Shown here piece after piece: positions 41,411 through 50,850 of a stretch of DNA of 64,000 bases (its first letter is position 1; each line of letters starts with the position of its first letter). The position numbers and the translations under genes are program-made. Under the pieces are notes generated by a model that worked only from the letters and a program-made list of their open reading frames with translations, had not been told where the DNA came from and did not search any database. The DNA comes from Bacillus methanolicus MGA3 (lineage in GTDB: Bacteria > Bacillota > Bacilli > Bacillales > Cytobacillaceae), in contig NZ_CP007739.1 of assembly GCF_000724485.1 (NCBI RefSeq), positions 3,194,001 to 3,258,000 of the forward strand, given 5' to 3'.

Positions 41411-42283
41411 TTACTTTATCCAGCCTAAAATCATTTCTCTTAAAAGCTTGCTTGCTGTATTGGCTGTTTGTTCAGATTGGTCGTAAATAGGGGCGACTTC
41501 TACGAGGTCTGCGCCTACTACTTTTACATCTGAATAAGCAATTTCATGAATGGAAGCCAGCAGCTCTTTTGAAGTAATGCCTCCAGCATCAACTGTTCCT
41601 GTTCCAGGAGCATGAGCCGGATCGAGTACGTCAATATCTATGGTGACATATACAGGGCGGCCAGCAAGTTTCGGCAATATTTCTTTTAAAGGCTTATGAA
41701 CTTCAAATTTTGAAATATGCATTCCAACTTGTTTCGCCCATTCGAACTCTTCTTTCATTCCGGAACGAATCCCGAATGAGAAAATATTTTGCGGACCGAT
41801 TAAATCCGCAGCTTTGCGAATTGGCGTGGAGTGAGAAAGCGGTTCCCCTTCATAATGTTCACGCAAGTCGGTATGTGCATCCATGTGGATAACCGCAAGA
41901 TCTGGATATTTTTTGTACATGGCTTTAATAACTGGCCACGAAACTAAATGCTCTCCGCCAATCCCTAAAGGAAACTTTCCATCTGCCAACAATTTATCAA
42001 CAAATTCTTCAATAAGATCAAGGCTTTTCTGAGCGTTCCCAAAAGGGAGCGGGATATCGCCTGCATCAAAATATTTAACCTCTTCTAACTCTCGGTCTAA
42101 ATATGGGCTGTATTCTTCAAGACCAATTGAAACTTCCCGGATGCGCGCTGGGCCGAACCGGGAACCCGGCCGGTAGCTGACCGTCCAGTCCATTGGCATT
42201 CCATATAGCACAGCCTCGCTCTCCTCATAACTCGGATGGCTCTTAATAAACACATTACCGGAATAAGCTTCATCAAAACGCAT
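41411..42283 (-). CDS. speB: Agmatinase
   Basis: 290 residues of the ureohydrolase family. It splits agmatine to putrescine and urea. Manganese ligands lie in GIGGEHLVSW, VIHMDAHTDLREHYEG and TIDIDVLDPAHAPGTGT. ATG follows AGGAGGG. speE is immediately upstream, giving a putrescine/spermidine module as in B. subtilis. Confidence 0.95.
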   Translation of the reverse strand: MRFDEAYSGNVFIKSHPSYEESEAVLYGMPMDWTVSYRPGSRFGPARIREVSIGLEEYSPYLDRELEEVKYFDAGDIPLPFGNAQKSLDLIEEFVDKLLADGKFPLGIGGEHLVSWPVIKAMYKKYPDLAVIHMDAHTDLREHYEGEPLSHSTPIRKAADLIGPQNIFSFGIRSGMKEEFEWAKQVGMHISKFEVHKPLKEILPKLAGRPVYVTIDIDVLDPAHAPGTGTVDAGGITSKELLASIHEIAYSDVKVVGADLVEVAPIYDQSEQTANTASKLLREMILGWIK

Positions 42284-42296
42284 TCTGCACCCTCCT

Positions 42297-42352
42297 AAAG
42301 GGGCCAGGCCCCTATTTCGTATTAACGCATTAAAGCGTCAGGGCCTGCCCCA
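42297..42352. repeat. GGGCCAGGCCC element, family 5, copy b
   Basis: GGGGCCAGGCCCCTATTTCG, ATTAACGCATTAAAG, then a second palindromic block GGGCCTGCCCC. It lies in the gap between speE and speB. Confidence 0.7.
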
Positions 42353-42368
42353 CACTGATTTACATTTT

Positions 42369-43196
42369 TTATTTTGTTAGGTCGCTGACGAACTTCGGCA
42401 GTACGAACGCAGCTTTATGGAGTTCTTTTGTGTAGTATTTCGTATCAATGTCATGGAAGCGGTCTTCGCTTACTTCTAAAGGATCATATTTCTTGGAACC
42501 GAGTGTAAATGCCCACATACCGCTTGGGTATGTTGGAATGTTGGCAATATACAAGCGTGTAATCGGGAAAATTTCTTTCACATCTCTTTGCACTTTGCGG
42601 ATTAAATCTGCTTTAAACCATGGGTTGTCAGACTGTGCAACAAAAAGGCCGTCTTCTTTTAACGCTTTTGAAATTCCCGCATAGAAACCTTTTGTAAACA
42701 AATTTACTGCAGGACCAACAGGTTCAGTTGAATCAACCATAATTACATCGTATTCATTTTCACTGTTGGCAATGTGCATAAAACCGTCATCAACTTTCAC
42801 TTCAACCCGCTCATCATCAAGTTTTCCGGCAATTTCCGGCAAATATTTCTTTGAATACTCAATTACTTTGCCATCTATTTCAACAAGTGTCGCTTTTTTC
42901 ACGCTCGGATGCTTTAACACTTCACGGATTACCCCTCCATCGCCTCCGCCAACAACAAGGACATTCTCTGGGTTTGGATGTGTGAAAAGAGGAACGTGGG
43001 CCACCATTTCATGGTACACAAACTCATCTTTTATTGAGGTCATCACCATGCCGTCTAACAAAAGCATGTTGCCCCATTCTTCTGTTTCAACCATATCAAG
43101 CTTTTGGTATTCTGTTTGTTCTGTATGTAATGTGCGTTTTACCTTCATCGTAATTCCAAAGTTTTCTGTTTGTTTTTCAGTAAACCAAAGTCCCAT
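42369..43196 (-). CDS. speE: Spermidine synthase
   Basis: 275 residues. It transfers aminopropyl from decarboxylated SAM to putrescine. The N-terminal beta domain is followed by the Rossmann core with [26 protein letters not shown] and [18 protein letters not shown] follows AAAGGAAAG. It is upstream of speB. Confidence 0.95.
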   Translation of the reverse strand: MGLWFTEKQTENFGITMKVKRTLHTEQTEYQKLDMVETEEWGNMLLLDGMVMTSIKDEFVYHEMVAHVPLFTHPNPENVLVVGGGDGGVIREVLKHPSVKKATLVEIDGKVIEYSKKYLPEIAGKLDDERVEVKVDDGFMHIANSENEYDVIMVDSTEPVGPAVNLFTKGFYAGISKALKEDGLFVAQSDNPWFKADLIRKVQRDVKEIFPITRLYIANIPTYPSGMWAFTLGSKKYDPLEVSEDRFHDIDTKYYTKELHKAAFVLPKFVSDLTK

Positions 43197-43426
43197 TTTT
43201 CATCTTTCCTTTCTATAGAATGGCTATTCCTATGTCTAGATTCTTCTTATCTTTCCCCAACATGATAATTACAAACATGAGAAAAAGTATAGTGGAATCT
43301 AGCAAAATTGCAAGAAGAAATTTGTTTTTTTCATAGAGAATGTTTAAAAGTCCGCTGTTTTTTTCATACTGTGACTAAGGTATTAATTATGTCATTGTTA
43401 CCCAGGACAACAGTGAGGTGATTCAT

Positions 43427-45493
43427 ATGGAAATTATTACGGATCAGCGATTTCGCAAAACCATTAAATACTTAAGAGCCATAGTGATCCTAAGTTTAAT
43501 AGGAATTGCCTTCATGCTGCTTATCCTTCTCGGAATTTTCGGTTATGCAAGGCTGCTGGGGCCCCCGCCCCTTGCTGTTCCGCAATCAACACTATACTAT
43601 TCGGATGACGGGACCGTTATTGGAGAAAGCAACAGCGGCCAAAAAAGATATTGGATTTCTCTTGATGAAATCTCGCCTTCTCTTGTTGACGCGACTATTT
43701 CAATAGAAGATAAAAACTTTTATGATCATAACGGCTTTGATTTCAAGCGAATTGCCGGTGCGGTTCTCGCAGATGTAAAAGCGATGGCAAAGGTGCAGGG
43801 CGCAAGTACGATCACTCAACAGTATGCCCGAAACCTCTTTCTCGAACATGACAAAACCTGGAAGAGAAAGTTGCTTGAAGCATTTTATACCATCCGGCTC
43901 GAAATGAATTATTCCAAAAAAGAGATTTTGGAAGGATATTTAAACACAATTTATTATGGAAATGGGACCTACGGCGCTCAAGCTGCCAGCCAATATTATT
44001 TTGGAAAAAACTCTGATGAATTATCTCTTGCTGAGGCATCTATGCTGGCCGGAATTCCAAAAGGCCCTGGAATTTACTCGCCCTTCGCCAATTATGAAAA
44101 AGCGAAACAACGGCAAAAAATGGTTCTGAAATCAATGGTTGAGAACAAATATATTAGTTCAGCTAAAGCAAACCAAGCTGCACACGAATCTTTGACACTT
44201 AACGGAAAGCATCTTCATCCAAATACAGAGGTGGCGCCTTATTTCCAAGATGCCGTACGGAATGCATTAAAAACAGGATTACATCTTGATGACCGGACGA
44301 TTGCTTTGGGCGGCCTAAGGGTCTATACGACTCTTAATCTGAAACAGCAGAAAATAGCAGAAGAAACAATCAAAAAACTCATTTCTAAAGATTCAGAAAT
44401 TCAAGTCGGCCTCGTATCAATGAATCCGAAAAACGGGCACGTACAGGCGATGGTCGGAGGGCGAAATTATAAACAAAGTCCTTTTAACAGGGCTGTTCAA
44501 GCAGTTCGCCAACCGGGATCAACAATAAAACCGATTTTGTACTATGCGGCCCTTGAAAAGGGGTTTACCCCGTCAACATTGATGAGAAGCGAACAGACAA
44601 CTTTTCGATTTGAGGATGGAACGCCGGACTACACACCTCATAATTTTAACAACCAATATGCGAATTCCGACATTACAATGGCCCAAGCGTTAGCTTTGTC
44701 AGACAATATTTATGCGGTAAAGACGCATTTGTTTTTAGGCGAAGACACACTTGTGGAAAAAGCAAAGGAGTTCGGCATTCATTCAAAAATGTCAAAAGTG
44801 CCGTCTTTAGCTCTTGGAACATCAGGAGTCCGTGTCATAGAGATGGCCAATGCATACAGTCTATTTGCTAATGGCGGCAAAAAGGTTGAACCTGTTTTGA
44901 TCACCCGGGTGGAGAACCATCGCGGTGAAGTTATTTATGAGAAAAAAGAAGATTCAGAAACCGTGCTGCGCCCTGATCTTGCTTTTGTGATGACGCATAT
45001 GATGACAGGGATGTTTGACACCAAGCTGAATGGATATGCGAGAGTGACCGGAAGTACGATAATCAATGAAATGACAAGACCATATGCAGGAAAATCGGGG
45101 TCAACAGAAACTGACAGCTGGATGATTGGTTTTACCCCCCAGCTTGTTACGGCAGTTTGGACCGGATTTGATAAAGGAAAACCGATCGAACTAACCATTG
45201 ATAAAATGTATGCAAAAAATATTTGGATTCATTTTATGGAAAATGCCTTAAAGGGTAAGCCTGTAAAAGCTTTTAAGCCACCCCGCGGTGTGGTGGGCGT
45301 TTATATCAATCCGGAAAACGGCAAATTGGCAACGGACGGTTGTCCTATAAAAAGGTTCACCTACTTTGCCGCAGGAACCGAACCGACTGAATATTGCACA
45401 AAGCATCTTAATGATTCTGACGGATCCAAACATAAAAAGAAAGAGAAAAAACAACCACCGCCATGGTATAAAAGGATATTTGACTGGTCATAA
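43427..45493 (+). CDS. pbpG: Class A penicillin-binding protein (PbpG type)
   Basis: 688 residues. One N-terminal membrane anchor (about 16-42), then a GT51 glycosyltransferase (IEDKNFYDHNGFDFKRI, QGASTITQQYARN) and a transpeptidase with SxxK in RQPGSTIKP, SxN in SDN and the KSG triad variant in AGKSGSTETDSW. It polymerises and crosslinks peptidoglycan at the membrane. In B. subtilis pbpG is forespore-specific; the position (next to speE, ywhD) matches. The start is ATG 43427, seven bases after GAGGTG. Confidence 0.94.
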   Translation: MEIITDQRFRKTIKYLRAIVILSLIGIAFMLLILLGIFGYARLLGPPPLAVPQSTLYYSDDGTVIGESNSGQKRYWISLDEISPSLVDATISIEDKNFYDHNGFDFKRIAGAVLADVKAMAKVQGASTITQQYARNLFLEHDKTWKRKLLEAFYTIRLEMNYSKKEILEGYLNTIYYGNGTYGAQAASQYYFGKNSDELSLAEASMLAGIPKGPGIYSPFANYEKAKQRQKMVLKSMVENKYISSAKANQAAHESLTLNGKHLHPNTEVAPYFQDAVRNALKTGLHLDDRTIALGGLRVYTTLNLKQQKIAEETIKKLISKDSEIQVGLVSMNPKNGHVQAMVGGRNYKQSPFNRAVQAVRQPGSTIKPILYYAALEKGFTPSTLMRSEQTTFRFEDGTPDYTPHNFNNQYANSDITMAQALALSDNIYAVKTHLFLGEDTLVEKAKEFGIHSKMSKVPSLALGTSGVRVIEMANAYSLFANGGKKVEPVLITRVENHRGEVIYEKKEDSETVLRPDLAFVMTHMMTGMFDTKLNGYARVTGSTIINEMTRPYAGKSGSTETDSWMIGFTPQLVTAVWTGFDKGKPIELTIDKMYAKNIWIHFMENALKGKPVKAFKPPRGVVGVYINPENGKLATDGCPIKRFTYFAAGTEPTEYCTKHLNDSDGSKHKKKEKKQPPPWYKRIFDWS

Positions 45494-45500
45494 GAGATGA

Positions 45501-45533
45501 AAAACCTCGGGAAAAATCTTTCCCGAGGTTTTT
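45501..45533 (+). terminator. Terminator after pbpG
   Basis: AAAACCTCGGGAAA and TTTCCCGAGGTTTT form a perfect 14-base stem around AATC, ending in T residues. Confidence 0.93.
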
Positions 45534-45659
45534 CGTGTCCTAGTTTTACGTGTGTTTACGTTGAATATAAGTTTACTTTTTTTAACCAAATAGAGCAAGT
45601 AGGTGGAAAAGTTTGTTCAAAAATATGTCATAATTCCGTCAAAAAATTGTATGTTTTTC

Positions 45660-46172
45660 TCAGTTCACATTCAAATCTTTCTTTAACTGTTCTGAAGAAC
45701 GCTCCCACATGCCGCTGTCATGATTGCGCAAAAAATCGGCCAGCACCGCTTTTGATTTATCGTCCATATGGTCAACAATAATATGGCGTTTTATCGATTT
45801 ATCTAAACGGTTTACATGCTCAGGAAGCGATTTATAGCCTCTCCTGATTTCTCTGTCAACCGTCATTTCACAAGCAGTTACCCCCGCATAATAAGGGCCT
45901 TCTTCTTTTCTGTCAATTGTTACCCAGACAAGCCAATAAGGCTTTCCATTAGGAACCGCTTCCCGATCAGGAATGAACTTTATCCCTTTTTCAACCGCAC
46001 TTCTGGCATGCATTGCTCCTACATCAACCACAGCTTCCCCGGCCTCGACATCAATAATAATCGGCGATACGTTTTCAAGGCTGAGCACACCTGTTCCAAA
46101 TCCGCCATGGCCGTCCGTAGGATCATTTTTGATTATCGTAAAACCAATGTTTTTTTTCTTTTTTTCTTCCAC
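45660..46172 (-). CDS. ywhD: YwhD family protein
   Basis: 170 residues, soluble. Recognised by location and conserved blocks GVLSLENVSPIIIDVEAGEA and VDVGAMHARSAVEKGIKF. No known function. GTG start follows AAGGAGG. It converges with pbpG, whose terminator lies between them. Confidence 0.85.
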   Translation of the reverse strand: MEEKKKKNIGFTIIKNDPTDGHGGFGTGVLSLENVSPIIIDVEAGEAVVDVGAMHARSAVEKGIKFIPDREAVPNGKPYWLVWVTIDRKEEGPYYAGVTACEMTVDREIRRGYKSLPEHVNRLDKSIKRHIIVDHMDDKSKAVLADFLRNHDSGMWERSSEQLKKDLNVN

Positions 46173-46209
46173 TGATTAAAACCTCCTTGTAAAACATCCT
46201 TACATTATT

Positions 46210-46869
46210 CTACCCCATAAACAACTGGTGGAAAAAGTCGTTAAACCCGTTGACTAGTATAGGCAAGACGGTATTGAAAATAGGCTGTATCGTATATTGA
46301 TTAAGAGGAGTAATAACAAGTATTAAAAAGATCAATGAGCCATAAGCTTCAAGCTGCGTCATTTTTACACGAATGTCAGCAGGAACCAAATCTTCGAGAA
46401 TCCGGAATCCATCAAGAGGAGGAAACGGAAGAAGATTAAAAACAAACAGCACGAAATTCAATTGAATAAAGATATTGAAAAACTCCGACACAAATGCCGG
46501 CATTCCTGCTGCATGTCCCGCTCCTGCAAGAGAGTACCAAACAATAAACCCAACAATGCCTAAAAACAGGTTGCTGAGCGGTCCTGCAACAGAAACAAGA
46601 ATTCCTGCAAGGCGCGGATTTTTAAAATAAAAGCGGTTAACCGGAACAGGCCTTGCCCAGCCAAAACCGGCAATAAAAATTAAAATTGTCCCCAGCGGAT
46701 CCAAATGCTGCATTGGATTTAACGTTAATCTTCCCTGTTTTTGTGCTGTCGGATCTCCGAATTTATAAGCAACATACGCATGGGCAAACTCATGCAGTGT
46801 GAATGCAATAATTAATGTAGCAGCAACATACGGAATTTCCTGTAATGAATATGCTAAAAATTGTTCCAC
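46210..46869 (-). CDS. ywhC: Site-2-protease-type membrane metalloprotease (M50)
   Basis: 219 residues with several membrane segments. The zinc motif is TLHEFAHAYVAYKFGD and the distal Asp motif is FNLLPFPPLDGFRI, so the active site looks complete. There is no PDZ domain, the short form common in Firmicutes. The substrate is unknown. GTG follows AAAGGAG at eight bases. Confidence 0.9.
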   Translation of the reverse strand: MEQFLAYSLQEIPYVAATLIIAFTLHEFAHAYVAYKFGDPTAQKQGRLTLNPMQHLDPLGTILIFIAGFGWARPVPVNRFYFKNPRLAGILVSVAGPLSNLFLGIVGFIVWYSLAGAGHAAGMPAFVSEFFNIFIQLNFVLFVFNLLPFPPLDGFRILEDLVPADIRVKMTQLEAYGSLIFLILVITPLNQYTIQPIFNTVLPILVNGFNDFFHQLFMG

Positions 46870-47055
46870 TTCCTCGGCTCCTTTGCTTCGTTTCTAAAAA
46901 ATATGCTTCTAAACCGCTGTTTATTTATGTTTAAAGTATACATGAACAAATCGCTGATGTGATAAGGAGACTTGAAAAATCTTGCACTTTTCTTAAAAAT
47001 ATGAAAAACTACTTCTAGAATATAGCTACACTTGTAATGTCAAGGAGGAACAAAT

Positions 47056-47241
47056 ATGCCATATGTAACTGTAAAAATGCTGGAAGGGCGCACTGAAGAG
47101 CAAAAGAAAGCACTCGTTGAAAAAGTAACCGACGCCGTCAGTGAAACAACGGGCGCCCCTAAAGAAAAGATCGTTGTTTTTATTGAAGAAATGTCAAAAA
47201 ACCACTACGCTGTTGCCGGAAAACGACTCAGCGACGAGTAA
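47056..47241 (+). CDS. ywhB: 4-oxalocrotonate tautomerase family protein
   Basis: 61 residues. After Met removal the N-terminal proline (PYVTVKMLEGRTEEQKKALV) is the general base of the tautomerase superfamily; the C-terminal arginine lies in AGKRLSDE. It matches YwhB. The physiological substrate is unknown. ATG follows AAGGAGG. It is divergent from ywhC. Confidence 0.93.
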   Translation: MPYVTVKMLEGRTEEQKKALVEKVTDAVSETTGAPKEKIVVFIEEMSKNHYAVAGKRLSDE

Positions 47242-47244
47242 TAC

Positions 47245-47283
47245 AAAAAGCTAAGCCCAACTATCATTGGAGCTTAGCTTTTT
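47245..47283. terminator. Bidirectional terminator between ywhB and ywgA
   Basis: AAAAAGCTAAGC and GCTTAGCTTTTT form a perfect 12-base stem. The right arm overlaps the last codons of ywgA. Confidence 0.9.
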
Positions 47284-47773
47284 GTTTGAGTTTCTCAATG
47301 TATAAGTAGGCTTCCTCGATTTCGTCTTCTGTATAGCGCTGCTTGCTTTTTAGTGTATAAATTTTCTCCCGAACTTCTTCTTTTGTTAAATTATCAAAAT
47401 ATAAGACCGTCGAAACAAGCTCTAAAAACCTTGCACTTTGACTGTTCATATCTGTTAAGCAGTCTGCTAAATAAGGCATGTCAATCTCATTTAAACTCAA
47501 AAACTCTTTGCCTGACTCTGTCAGTGTGTAGCGATATTGATAATATCCGCCTTTTTTTTCTTTTACTTCATTCAAAAATCCCATATTGCAAAGTTCTTCG
47601 ACTCTTAAAGTCAATTCTTCCGAATATGGACCATAGAAGTGAAATTGAAATCTTTCTTGAAAAGGAAAAGCAATTTTTTTAGCAATGTAAATAATTTTTT
47701 GCAGCTTTTTCCGTCCGATTATTTCCCCTGCTGCTGCAACAGCATACATTATTTTTGCATGATCTTTTAACAA
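47264..47773 (-). CDS. ywgA: YwgA family protein
   Basis: 169 residues. The conserved start LKDHAKIMYAVAAAGEIIGRKKLQKIIYIA and the fold resemble a small winged-helix regulator of the YwgA/SocA type, but there is no assigned function. TTG start, nine bases after AGGAG. It lies 75 bases downstream of the HD-domain gene, likely in one transcript. Confidence 0.85.
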   Translation of the reverse strand: MLKDHAKIMYAVAAAGEIIGRKKLQKIIYIAKKIAFPFQERFQFHFYGPYSEELTLRVEELCNMGFLNEVKEKKGGYYQYRYTLTESGKEFLSLNEIDMPYLADCLTDMNSQSARFLELVSTVLYFDNLTKEEVREKIYTLKSKQRYTEDEIEEAYLYIEKLKQKAKLQ

Positions 47774-47847
47774 AACTCGTCATCTCCTACTCCGTTTAAT
47801 ACCGCGTGTTGATGATAATGGCTTGTTAGTCTGCTCTATACTAGCAG

Positions 47848-49146
47848 TTAAATCTCCAAAAGTGTGCGAATTTGTTTCTTTATATTTCTCTTTGTACGAT
47901 CGTCGTAAATCAAGTCAGCAGGATAATACAGCTTGTGGTCTGTTCTTCGTTTTCCTGAAATGGCATCAACAATCTCCGATTCTCTCGATAGCTCCCGAAT
48001 GTCTCCATTTTTCATCAGCAAATGGATCGGCAGCCTTTCTTCTTCTTCTCCCGGACGGTAAAAATCGGATGGCAAATCGGACGAAGAATCGACGACAAGA
48101 TAATATTCCGGATCCAATCCGGCTTTGGCAAACAAAGAGGACAACTCCGCCAATTTCTTATACTCTTTTGCCGGATCAAACTCAACATACTTAAATAAAT
48201 TCCGGTTCATAAACCTGCGGCATAAATCACTCAAAATCGGATCTTTTTCATCCTGCCAAATTTGAAAATAGTATTGGAACACAGCTTCATCCAGCTTTAA
48301 ATAATCTTGCAACGTACAATTTCCCTCAAACAATGAATAAAAATGAACAGGAGGCAATGAAAAAGAATATGATTTCTCATAAAGATGTTTTGCGCGATGA
48401 AGGATTTTTGTCAAGATAACTTCTGCACTCCGTGTGACCGGGTGGAAATAAACCTGCCAGTACATTTGATACCTGCTCATTATGTAATCTTCAACTGCAT
48501 GCATTCCGCTATGTTTAATAACAACTTGATCTTCCCTCGGACGCATGACACGCAAAATCCGTTCCATGTCAAAATGCCCATAGCTGACCCCTGTAAAATA
48601 GGCATCACGCTGCAAATAATCCATCCTGTCCGCATCAATCTGGCTTGAGATCAAGCTGACAACCAGTTTGTTTTTATACGTTTTTGCAATAACTTCCGCT
48701 ACTTTTTTCGGAAAATCCTCAGATACTTTTGAAAGAATTTTATTAACTTCTGTATCTCCTAATATAATTTTAAGGGTAAATTCTTCGTGGTCGAGGTCAA
48801 AAACTTTTTCAAACGAATGGGAGAATGGACCATGGCCAAGATCGTGCAGCAGACCCGCACATAGTGACAACAATCTCTCTTCTTTGTTCCATTCCGGCCT
48901 TCCGTCAAAAACATCATCAACAATACGCCGGATAATCTCGTAAACTCCCAGAGAATGAGTAAACCGGCTGTGCTCCGCGCCATGAAATGTAAGAAAAGTA
49001 GTTCCGAGCTGTTTAATTCTGCGCAGACGCTGGAATTCTTTCGTGCCGATTAAATCCCAAATGACTTTATCACGAACATGAACATAACGGTGAACCGGAT
49101 CTTTAAAAACTTTTTCTTCACTTAATTTCTCAACCGAATAGTCCAT
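47848..49146 (-). CDS. ywfO: HD-domain phosphohydrolase YwfO
   Basis: 432 residues, dGTPase-like HD superfamily. Metal-site residues: HGAEHSRFTHSLGVYE, LLHDLGHGPFSHSFE and DADRMDYLQRDAYFTG. Such proteins hydrolyse dNTPs; YwfO specificity cannot be derived here. ATG at 49146 follows AGAGGG; the longer frame at 49215 adds residues not found in relatives. Confidence 0.9.
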   Translation of the reverse strand: MDYSVEKLSEEKVFKDPVHRYVHVRDKVIWDLIGTKEFQRLRRIKQLGTTFLTFHGAEHSRFTHSLGVYEIIRRIVDDVFDGRPEWNKEERLLSLCAGLLHDLGHGPFSHSFEKVFDLDHEEFTLKIILGDTEVNKILSKVSEDFPKKVAEVIAKTYKNKLVVSLISSQIDADRMDYLQRDAYFTGVSYGHFDMERILRVMRPREDQVVIKHSGMHAVEDYIMSRYQMYWQVYFHPVTRSAEVILTKILHRAKHLYEKSYSFSLPPVHFYSLFEGNCTLQDYLKLDEAVFQYYFQIWQDEKDPILSDLCRRFMNRNLFKYVEFDPAKEYKKLAELSSLFAKAGLDPEYYLVVDSSSDLPSDFYRPGEEEERLPIHLLMKNGDIRELSRESEIVDAISGKRRTDHKLYYPADLIYDDRTKRNIKKQIRTLLEI

Positions 49147-49327
49147 TTTTTTACCCTCTTCCTGAATATCCCGTTCTGCTTTTTTACAAGCTTTCTCCTT
49201 GAATTTTTTGTCCATTTCACATTTTTTTCTTTTTTCTATTATATCCGGTTTCTATCATCAATTCATCTCAATTTCTGGCATATTTCGACGTATATTTCGA
49301 CAAAACGCCGCACTACAAAAGAATAAA

Positions 49328-49349
49328 AAATCACCTAAAAAGGTGATTT
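49328..49349 (-). terminator. Terminator after the DUF1450 gene
   Basis: AAATCACCT and AGGTGATTT form a perfect stem around AAAA, with T residues on the minus strand. It overlaps the stop codon. Confidence 0.75.
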
Positions 49350-49572
49350 ATTTTTTTAGTTTTTTCTCAATTTTTTCTATCAATTCCTCTTCAGTTAATG
49401 CAGCCACTGGACGGTTGTTAACAAACGTGAATGTTTTTTTCCGTCCTGGTCCGCAGTAAGATTGGCAGCCAATGACTATTTTTGCTTCCGGATCAAGTTT
49501 TTTTAACCGGGGAATTAACGTTTTTAAGTTTACTGCTTGACAATCATCGCAAACACGAAATTCGTTTGCCAT
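49348..49572 (-). CDS. DUF1450 family small protein
   Basis: 74 residues. Four cysteines in two pairs, CDDCQ near the N-terminus and [13 protein letters not shown] centrally, with [20 protein letters not shown]. The pattern fits the YuzB/DUF1450 family, small thioredoxin-like or metal-binding proteins of unknown function. ATG follows AGAAAGGG. Confidence 0.8.
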   Translation of the reverse strand: MANEFRVCDDCQAVNLKTLIPRLKKLDPEAKIVIGCQSYCGPGRKKTFTFVNNRPVAALTEEELIEKIEKKLKK

Positions 49573-49944
49573 TTATATTACAACCCTTTCTGCGGTCTGA
49601 TCTCTTCAATAATGCTAAAGGGTATTTTACAGTTTCCACCCAGCTAATGCAAGCTGAAAACACTGCTAAACGAGAGTAAATTCATTTTGAACGGGTGTAA
49701 TCACCTGCTGAACGGGAGTAAATGCGCTTTGAACGGGAGTAATCTCCTGCTGAACGGGAGTAAATGCGCCTTGAACGGGAGTAATCACCTACTGAACGAA
49801 AGTAAATGCTTCTTGAACGAAATATATTACTAAAAAATCTACTATCCTTTCATTCCTGCTGTATAAAACTTGAAATAACTGGACAAGATAAGACTAGAAC
49901 TTTTAAATAATCGCAAATTTTATACAATTAAGGGAGTTGAAGAA
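49573..49944. other. Intergenic region ahead of rsfA with tandem repeat
   Basis: The gap between the DUF1450 gene and rsfA contains the 21-bp tandem repeat (49670-49822). Its remaining part near 49830-49940 should carry the rsfA promoter, but I could not assign a consensus with confidence. Confidence 0.5.
49670..49822. repeat. 21-bp tandem repeat with alternating units
   Basis: Six full and two degenerate units of exactly 21 bases. All begin TGAACGGG(A/T)GTAA and alternate between tail TCACCTGC and tail ATGCGCYT, so the higher-order period is 42. The outermost units are degenerate. The frame starting at AAC is open throughout because the period is a multiple of three, giving LNGSNHL/LNGSKCA heptads, but no start codon with a ribosome binding site precedes it. 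Confidence 0.88.
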
Positions 49945-50649
49945 ATGAAAGTTCGTCAAGATGCATGGACAGATGAAAATGATTTATTACTAGCAGAAAC
50001 TGTTTTACGGCATGTAAGAGAAGGAAGCACACAATTAAATGCATTTGAGGAGGTTGGCGATAAGCTTAACCGAACATCTGCAGCATGCGGTTTTCGCTGG
50101 AATGCAGTTGTCCGCCACCGCTATGAAAAAGCATTGCAGCTGGCGAAAAAGCAGCGCAAACAAAGACAAAGAATTCTTGGAAAAGACCAAAGCGGCAAGA
50201 AAAAGCTTCTTTATAACCCGCCGGCTCCAACTATCGAAGATTTATCACCTATCGAAGCAGCTGAGACAATGGACGTACAAGTTCCTGTTACTGTTCCGGA
50301 AGCCAGTTCAGAACATGAGAGTACGGCAGTTTCCCAAAATGCACTGACAATGAGCATGGTGATTTCTTATTTACAAAACTTAGATAGTTCTAATCTTCAA
50401 GCTGATATTTTAAAAATTGAGAATGAAAGATTAAAGCGAGAAAACTCTGATTTGAAAAAACAAAACGAAGAGCTTGAAAATAAGATCAGCGAGCTAGAAC
50501 AAAATACAGTCACCATGCAGGAAGATTACGAGACGCTGATGAAGATTATGAACCGGGCAAGAAAGCTGGTATTATTTGAAGAAGAGGACCGTCCGGCGAC
50601 AAAATTTAAAATGGACCGGAATGGAAACTTAGAAATGGTTGCAGAATAA
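49945..50649 (+). CDS. rsfA: Prespore-specific regulator RsfA
   Basis: 234 residues. A Myb/SANT-like DNA-binding domain at the N-terminus ([24 protein letters not shown] through [19 protein letters not shown]) is followed by a flexible linker and a coiled coil (about 145-205; [23 protein letters not shown]). RsfA tunes sigma-F-dependent genes in the forespore. ATG follows AAGGGAG. No clear promoter was assigned. Confidence 0.93.
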   Translation: MKVRQDAWTDENDLLLAETVLRHVREGSTQLNAFEEVGDKLNRTSAACGFRWNAVVRHRYEKALQLAKKQRKQRQRILGKDQSGKKKLLYNPPAPTIEDLSPIEAAETMDVQVPVTVPEASSEHESTAVSQNALTMSMVISYLQNLDSSNLQADILKIENERLKRENSDLKKQNEELENKISELEQNTVTMQEDYETLMKIMNRARKLVLFEEEDRPATKFKMDRNGNLEMVAE

Positions 50650-50766
50650 TCATTTCAACTAAATAAGAAAATTGGGAAGGAGAAGGCAACAAGCCCTCGA
50701 ATTTCATAGAAAACATTTTTACTACCAATCCTAAATATGTCTAATTAAAAATAATAACCAACAAAG

Positions 50767-50797
50767 AAACCGCTGCCAATTGGTCTGCGGTTTTTTT
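50767..50797 (+). terminator. Terminator after rsfA
   Basis: AAACCGC and GCGGTTT form the stem, followed by TTTTTCTATTTG. Confidence 0.75.
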
Positions 50798-50850
50798 CTA
50801 TTTGTCTATCTTCAGCGCTTTTTGGGGTTAATCAAGACGCTTGCGCAATC

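Noticed and set aside
43380..43426. Forespore sigma factor promoter for pbpG
   Set aside because: No segment matched the sigma-F/G consensus well enough to report.
49670..49822. CRISPR array or coding heptad-repeat gene
   Set aside because: There are no spacers between the 21-base units. The open frame has no start codon with a ribosome binding site.
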